Shown here: positions 7,445 to 10,464 of the stretch, one piece after another
How positions within the stretch are numbered: the first letter of the stretch is position 1
How the letters are laid out: the number at the start of each line of letters is the position of its first letter
Assembly: GCA_017410745.1 (NCBI GenBank)
Contig: JAFPPJ010000154.1
Span: forward strand, 1-10,464
From: Oscillospiraceae bacterium
Lineage (GTDB): Bacteria; Bacillota; Clostridia; Oscillospirales; Ruminococcaceae
Reading direction: 5' to 3'
DNA: 10,464 nt
Translations under genes and position numbers: made by a program
The notes under the pieces: model-generated
Seen by the model: only the letters and a program-made list of their open reading frames with translations
What the model was told of the DNA's origin: nothing
Databases searched by the model: none

Positions 7445-7690
7445 ATGAGATACGATTACACACCATCGGGAGTATGCTCGGTAAAGATATCCTTTGATCT
7501 GAGCGACGGCATCGTGAGCAATATCGTCTTCACCAGAGGCTGCAGCGGAAACACGCAGGGCGTGTCAAGGCTCGCAGAGGGCATGAGAGCAGAGGAGCTC
7601 ATATCTCGTCTTGAAGGCATAAAGTGCGGCACGAAGGGCACTTCCTGCCCCGACCAGCTCGCCAAGGCAGTGAAGAAGGCGCTCGGATGA
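7445..7690 (+). CDS. TIGR03905-type TSCPD domain small protein
   Basis: This 81-residue protein matches the stand-alone TSCPD family, related to the C-terminal domain of some ribonucleotide reductases. Visible marks are GVCS (9-12), RGCSGNTQG (31-39) and the terminal CGTKGTSCPDQLA (61-73), giving conserved cysteines 11, 33, 61 and 68 that could bind metal. The biochemical function of the stand-alone form is not established. The ATG follows GAAAGGCGGAC, the same ribosome-site sequence used by the GH130 gene. The stop overlaps the next start as ATGA, so the two downstream genes are coupled. Expression depends either on read-through of the hairpin just upstream or on an unseen promoter within the end of the GH130 gene. 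Confidence 0.9.
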   Translation: MRYDYTPSGVCSVKISFDLSDGIVSNIVFTRGCSGNTQGVSRLAEGMRAEELISRLEGIKCGTKGTSCPDQLAKAVKKALG

Positions 7691-8457
7691 TCGAGAGGGT
7701 GATCTTCGGTGCGGCGGAAGCTGCCATGCTTTTCGGCGTGGCGGCATTTGTATACACGGGAGCCGTTTCACATTTCAATCTCGGCAATATCGCAGGCATA
7801 GGGATATGTCTGGTGCTGTTTGTCATGTGCATAGCAAGGCATCAGGCCGTAAAGCTCATCGCTAAGCTGTGGGACACCAGGGGCGGGCGCATCTTCCTGT
7901 GCACCGCAGGCGTGCTCATCGCAGCCGCTATAATAATATGCACCGTCATACTCGTGCTTATCGCAAAGCACGCCGATATGCCGCCCGACAGTCCGCAGAC
8001 CGTGATACTCCTCGGATGCGGAATGAAGAACGGCGGCCCGTCGCAGATGATGCGGCAGCGTGTGGATGCGGCATACGGATATATGACGGAAAATCCCGGT
8101 GTCATATGCATAGCGTCGGGCGGCAGGGGCGATGATGAGCCTGTATCGGAGGCGGAGATGATGCGCTCCCTGCTGATAGACAAGGGCATAGACCCATCCC
8201 GTGTGGTGCTCGAGGACAGATCGGTCTCAACTTACACCAACCTTGTGAACTCGCAGAAGATAATGGAAGAAAGAGATCTCGGGGACAAGGCTGTGATAAT
8301 CACATCGGAGTATCATCAGCTCAGGGCTTCGATGCTCGCAAAGCGTGTGGGGATACAGGCATATTCCCGCTCATCCCGCACAAGCAGGGCATTTCTGCCC
8401 GCCTGCCTTATACGAGAGATATTCGGTGTGATATACACCTTCCTCGGAGGAAAATAG
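7687..8457 (+). CDS. YdcF/ElyC/SanA-like DUF218 membrane protein
   Basis: The 256-residue protein has three hydrophobic segments (about 7-26, 33-50 and 69-93) followed by a DUF218 domain. Domain signatures are TVILLGCGMKNGGPSQMMRQR (105-125), ASGGRGDDEPVSEAEMM (143-159), EDRSVSTYTNL (176-186) and ITSEYHQLRA (205-214). Families such as SanA, ElyC and YdcF act in envelope integrity or have unknown roles. The catalytic-looking Gly-Gly, Asp, Glu and His residues are intact, but no reaction is proven for most members. I chose the start at 7687 because its ATG overlaps the TSCPD stop as ATGA; an in-frame ATG at 7624 would embed 21 residues inside the TSCPD gene. By the positive-inside rule the domain probably faces outward, which I infer only weakly. 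Confidence 0.85.
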   Translation: MIERVIFGAAEAAMLFGVAAFVYTGAVSHFNLGNIAGIGICLVLFVMCIARHQAVKLIAKLWDTRGGRIFLCTAGVLIAAAIIICTVILVLIAKHADMPPDSPQTVILLGCGMKNGGPSQMMRQRVDAAYGYMTENPGVICIASGGRGDDEPVSEAEMMRSLLIDKGIDPSRVVLEDRSVSTYTNLVNSQKIMEERDLGDKAVIITSEYHQLRASMLAKRVGIQAYSRSSRTSRAFLPACLIREIFGVIYTFLGGK

Positions 8458-8463
8458 CTCATA

Positions 8464-8496
8464 CGGAGAGACCGGTGCGGTCTCTCTGCTTTTTTT
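8464..8496 (+). terminator. Terminator of the TSCPD-DUF218 pair
   Basis: A stem of about 10 bp centred on GAGAGACC (8466-8473) and GGTCTCTC (8479-8486), with a GGTGC loop, is followed by a run of seven T (8490-8496). Confidence 0.88.
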
Positions 8497-8534
8497 GCAC
8501 AAATGAGGAGCGTTATTTTACACATATCGGTATA

Positions 8535-8563
8535 TTGACAATATCATGGGTATATGGTAGAAT
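8535..8563 (+). promoter_or_regulatory. Near-consensus promoter of the sensor-GGDEF gene
   Basis: Perfect TTGACA (8535-8540) and TAGAAT (8558-8563) are separated by 17 nt. The expected start is near 8570, giving a short leader of about 35 nt. No obvious operator is visible. Confidence 0.82.
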
Positions 8564-8604
8564 AAAAATGGTCAACTTTCAACTGTGTGAAGGGTGGTGT
8601 CAGC

Positions 8605-10464
8605 ATGAAGCGCTGTATCGGTCTGTGCGTTGCACGAATAGGCGAATACATGGCAAGCGAATTCTATATGTCGGCTATACGCCGTGCTAAGGAATACGGT
8701 TACGGTCTGCTCACATACAACACCAGTGCCCAGACCGTATGGAACACCTACTCGCGCGGCGAGATGAAGATATTTGATCAGATAGACTTTGACAGGCTCG
8801 ACGGTCTTATCATCATGAGCGAAAGCATCCAGGAGGAGACCGTGCTGCAAAGCATAATCGACCGTGCACGGGAAAAGGGCGTATTCATCGTATGCATCGA
8901 CCGTCCCATAGAGGGCTGCTACAATGTGATGTTCAACTATTCCGCAGGCTTTGAGGCCATAGTACGGCACATCGTGGTAAAGCACGGCTGCACGGACATC
9001 ATGATGATGGCGGGCATACGCAACAATGCCTTCTCCGATGAGCGCATAGAGGTCTGCCGCCGTGTCATGGCAGAGCACGGGCTCACTCTTGACAGCAGCG
9101 ACATAATGTACGGTGATTTCTGGTCGGGGCCTACCTCAAGAGCGATGGATAAGCTGCTCAGGTCGGACAGGCCGCTCCCGCAGGCTATCATATGCTGCAA
9201 CGACTCTATGGCTATGGCCGTATGCGAAAAGCTGACGGAGTACGGATATTCCGTGCCGGGCGATGTGATAATCACGGGATTTGACGGCATATTCGATGAG
9301 GAGTTCCACATACCGAGACTCACCACCGCAAAGCAGGATATGCAGCTTGCGGCTGAAAAGTCGATAGATGCGATCATCGCAAACAGGGACGGCAGGACTA
9401 TCGACAGGTTCGCGCTGATCGATCATAGGATAGTATGGTCGCACAGCTGCGGATGCAAGCCCATAGACTACCGTGAGGCGACAGGCAGGATATCCGTGCT
9501 CTTCGATATGATGACCACCGACAAAGAGGTGGACACCGTGATGCAGGAGCTCAATGACGATATATCCGCTTCGTCGGACATATTATCGGTGTCGGAATGC
9601 ATCAGACGGCATTCCATGAATTACGACAAATGCTACTATTGTCTGTGCGTGAGCGAGCATTTCATGAACATCAGCTCGGACTACAGCAGCTATCTTTCAA
9701 AGGACAATGACTCCGGGCTTTCCCAGCTGGTGGTATATGAGTCCTTCGACGGACACGCTGTGCCGCCCTACTGCGGCAGAAAGCCCCGCTTCATGGAGGA
9801 TGCGCTGGATAAATACGGTGCGCTGCTGTTCTGGCCGATACATTTCCAGGAAATGACCATCGGCTACGGGATATGCACCATCATGCCGGAGATACATCTG
9901 CAAAAGGACAACGGCGTGCTCCAGCGCTTCCCGAAATACACCAGAAATCTCAATCAGTCGCTGGAGATAGCCAACTCCCAGTCTGTGATGAGAAAGGTGA
10001 TATCCGAGCTGCAGGCGCTGTATATACGCGATCACACGGGCCTGTACAACAGGCGCGGCTTCTACGATGAGATACACCGCAGGATAGACAAAGTGCTCGA
10101 AGATGAGCATGTCCACTATCTTGTGATAATATCCATAGACATGGACGGACTTAAAACGATAAACGACACCTACGGACATTCCGAGGGCGATGTAGCGTTA
10201 CAGGCAATAGCCGATTCGATGCTGTCTGTGGGGGGCGAAAGTGAGATATGCTCGCGCTTCGGCGGCGACGAATTCATCATATCCACCATAACACGGCGCG
10301 CACCCAGAAAGCGGGCGGCTGAGATAATGGCCGCACTTAATGAGGCTCTCGATGCATTCAACAATGCATCCGGCAAGCCATACAGTGTGAAGATAGCGCT
10401 CGGCTTCACATACAAGAAGATCAGCAGTGACATCCATGTGGATGATCTCATAAAATCAGCGGAC
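8605..10464 (+). CDS. LacI-type sugar-binding sensor fused to GGDEF diguanylate cyclase (3' end outside window)
   Basis: The frame is open for 620 codons to the window edge. Residues 1-280 resemble a Peripla_BP_3/LacI-type ligand domain (CIDRPI 97-102, AIICCNDSMAMAV 194-206, VIITGFDG 221-228, RLTTAKQD 238-245). There is no helix-turn-helix in front, no signal peptide and no TM, so it should be a cytosolic sensor. Residues about 290-455 form an unassigned middle segment. Residues about 475-620 are a GGDEF domain that makes c-di-GMP: RDHTGLYNRRGF (475-486), DMDGLKTIND (512-521) with metal-binding Asp, and RFGGDEF (551-557). The position of the inhibitory RxxD I-site holds GESE (544-547), so feedback inhibition is unlikely. 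AAGGGTGG precedes the ATG by 7 nt. The ligand is unknown; the nearby mannoside phosphorylase suggests a sugar. The end of the GGDEF domain lies beyond the window. Confidence 0.9.
   Translation, partial: MKRCIGLCVARIGEYMASEFYMSAIRRAKEYGYGLLTYNTSAQTVWNTYSRGEMKIFDQIDFDRLDGLIIMSESIQEETVLQSIIDRAREKGVFIVCIDRPIEGCYNVMFNYSAGFEAIVRHIVVKHGCTDIMMMAGIRNNAFSDERIEVCRRVMAEHGLTLDSSDIMYGDFWSGPTSRAMDKLLRSDRPLPQAIICCNDSMAMAVCEKLTEYGYSVPGDVIITGFDGIFDEEFHIPRLTTAKQDMQLAAEKSIDAIIANRDGRTIDRFALIDHRIVWSHSCGCKPIDYREATGRISVLFDMMTTDKEVDTVMQELNDDISASSDILSVSECIRRHSMNYDKCYYCLCVSEHFMNISSDYSSYLSKDNDSGLSQLVVYESFDGHAVPPYCGRKPRFMEDALDKYGALLFWPIHFQEMTIGYGICTIMPEIHLQKDNGVLQRFPKYTRNLNQSLEIANSQSVMRKVISELQALYIRDHTGLYNRRGFYDEIHRRIDKVLEDEHVHYLVIISIDMDGLKTINDTYGHSEGDVALQAIADSMLSVGGESEICSRFGGDEFIISTITRRAPRKRAAEIMAALNEALDAFNNASGKPYSVKIALGFTYKKISSDIHVDDLIKSAD

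Noticed and set aside
7624..7686. Upstream in-frame start for the DUF218 gene
   Set aside because: It would overlap 67 nt of the TSCPD gene and add a polar Arg/Gly-rich stretch before the first TM. The ATGA overlap at 7687 is the better start.
8572..9078. 168-codon open frame on the minus strand
   Set aside because: It is antisense to the start of the sensor-cyclase gene and its promoter leader, with no supporting signals.

Overview
The window looks like chromosomal DNA of a Ruminococcus-like gut or rumen Firmicute (Oscillospiraceae/Clostridia). The signs are a four-cysteine (C+) L28, a GH130 mannoside phosphorylase of the type studied in Ruminococcus albus, a GLUG-repeat secreted protein, the TSCPD small protein, a LacI-type-sensor/GGDEF fusion, and sigma-A-type promoters with 17-nt spacers. 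The genus call is inference from gene content. The species cannot be resolved from the sequence.

Region 1 (1-5650, minus strand) is a two-gene operon. Its promoter (TTGATA-N17-TATACT, about 5621-5649) drives a 12-TM RND/MMPL-family exporter of 819 residues. The exporter overlaps by 8 nt a secreted protein that runs off the left edge (at least 1,039 residues). That protein has a signal peptide, a GLUG repeat array, an acidic helical/coiled-coil segment of about 500 residues, and a second GLUG array. The coil sits inside one repeat unit, so the array resumes in phase after it. This exporter plus secreted-partner pair is the most interesting part of the window.

Region 2 (5571-6361) holds a divergent AT-rich spacer, rpmB (L28) with its own promoter and a leader with two mutually exclusive stem-loops, and a strong terminator.

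Region 3 (6230-8496, plus strand) starts with a near-consensus promoter (TTGACA-N17-TATACT) in front of a GH130 mannoside phosphorylase, followed by a perfect 11-bp terminator hairpin. The next start codon lies only 14 nt after the T-run. It opens a TSCPD small protein that is coupled by ATGA overlap to a membrane-anchored YdcF/SanA-like DUF218 protein, and a further terminator follows.

Region 4 (8497-10464, plus strand) has another near-consensus promoter (TTGACA-N17-TAGAAT) driving a single protein that runs off the right edge. It has a LacI-type sugar-binding domain with no DNA-binding headpiece, a middle segment, and a GGDEF diguanylate cyclase domain with intact catalytic motif but no RxxD inhibitory site. 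No signal peptide or TM is visible, so it is probably a cytosolic ligand-responsive c-di-GMP synthase.

All real genes appear intact within the window. I see no mobile elements, tRNA or rRNA genes, or CRISPR arrays.
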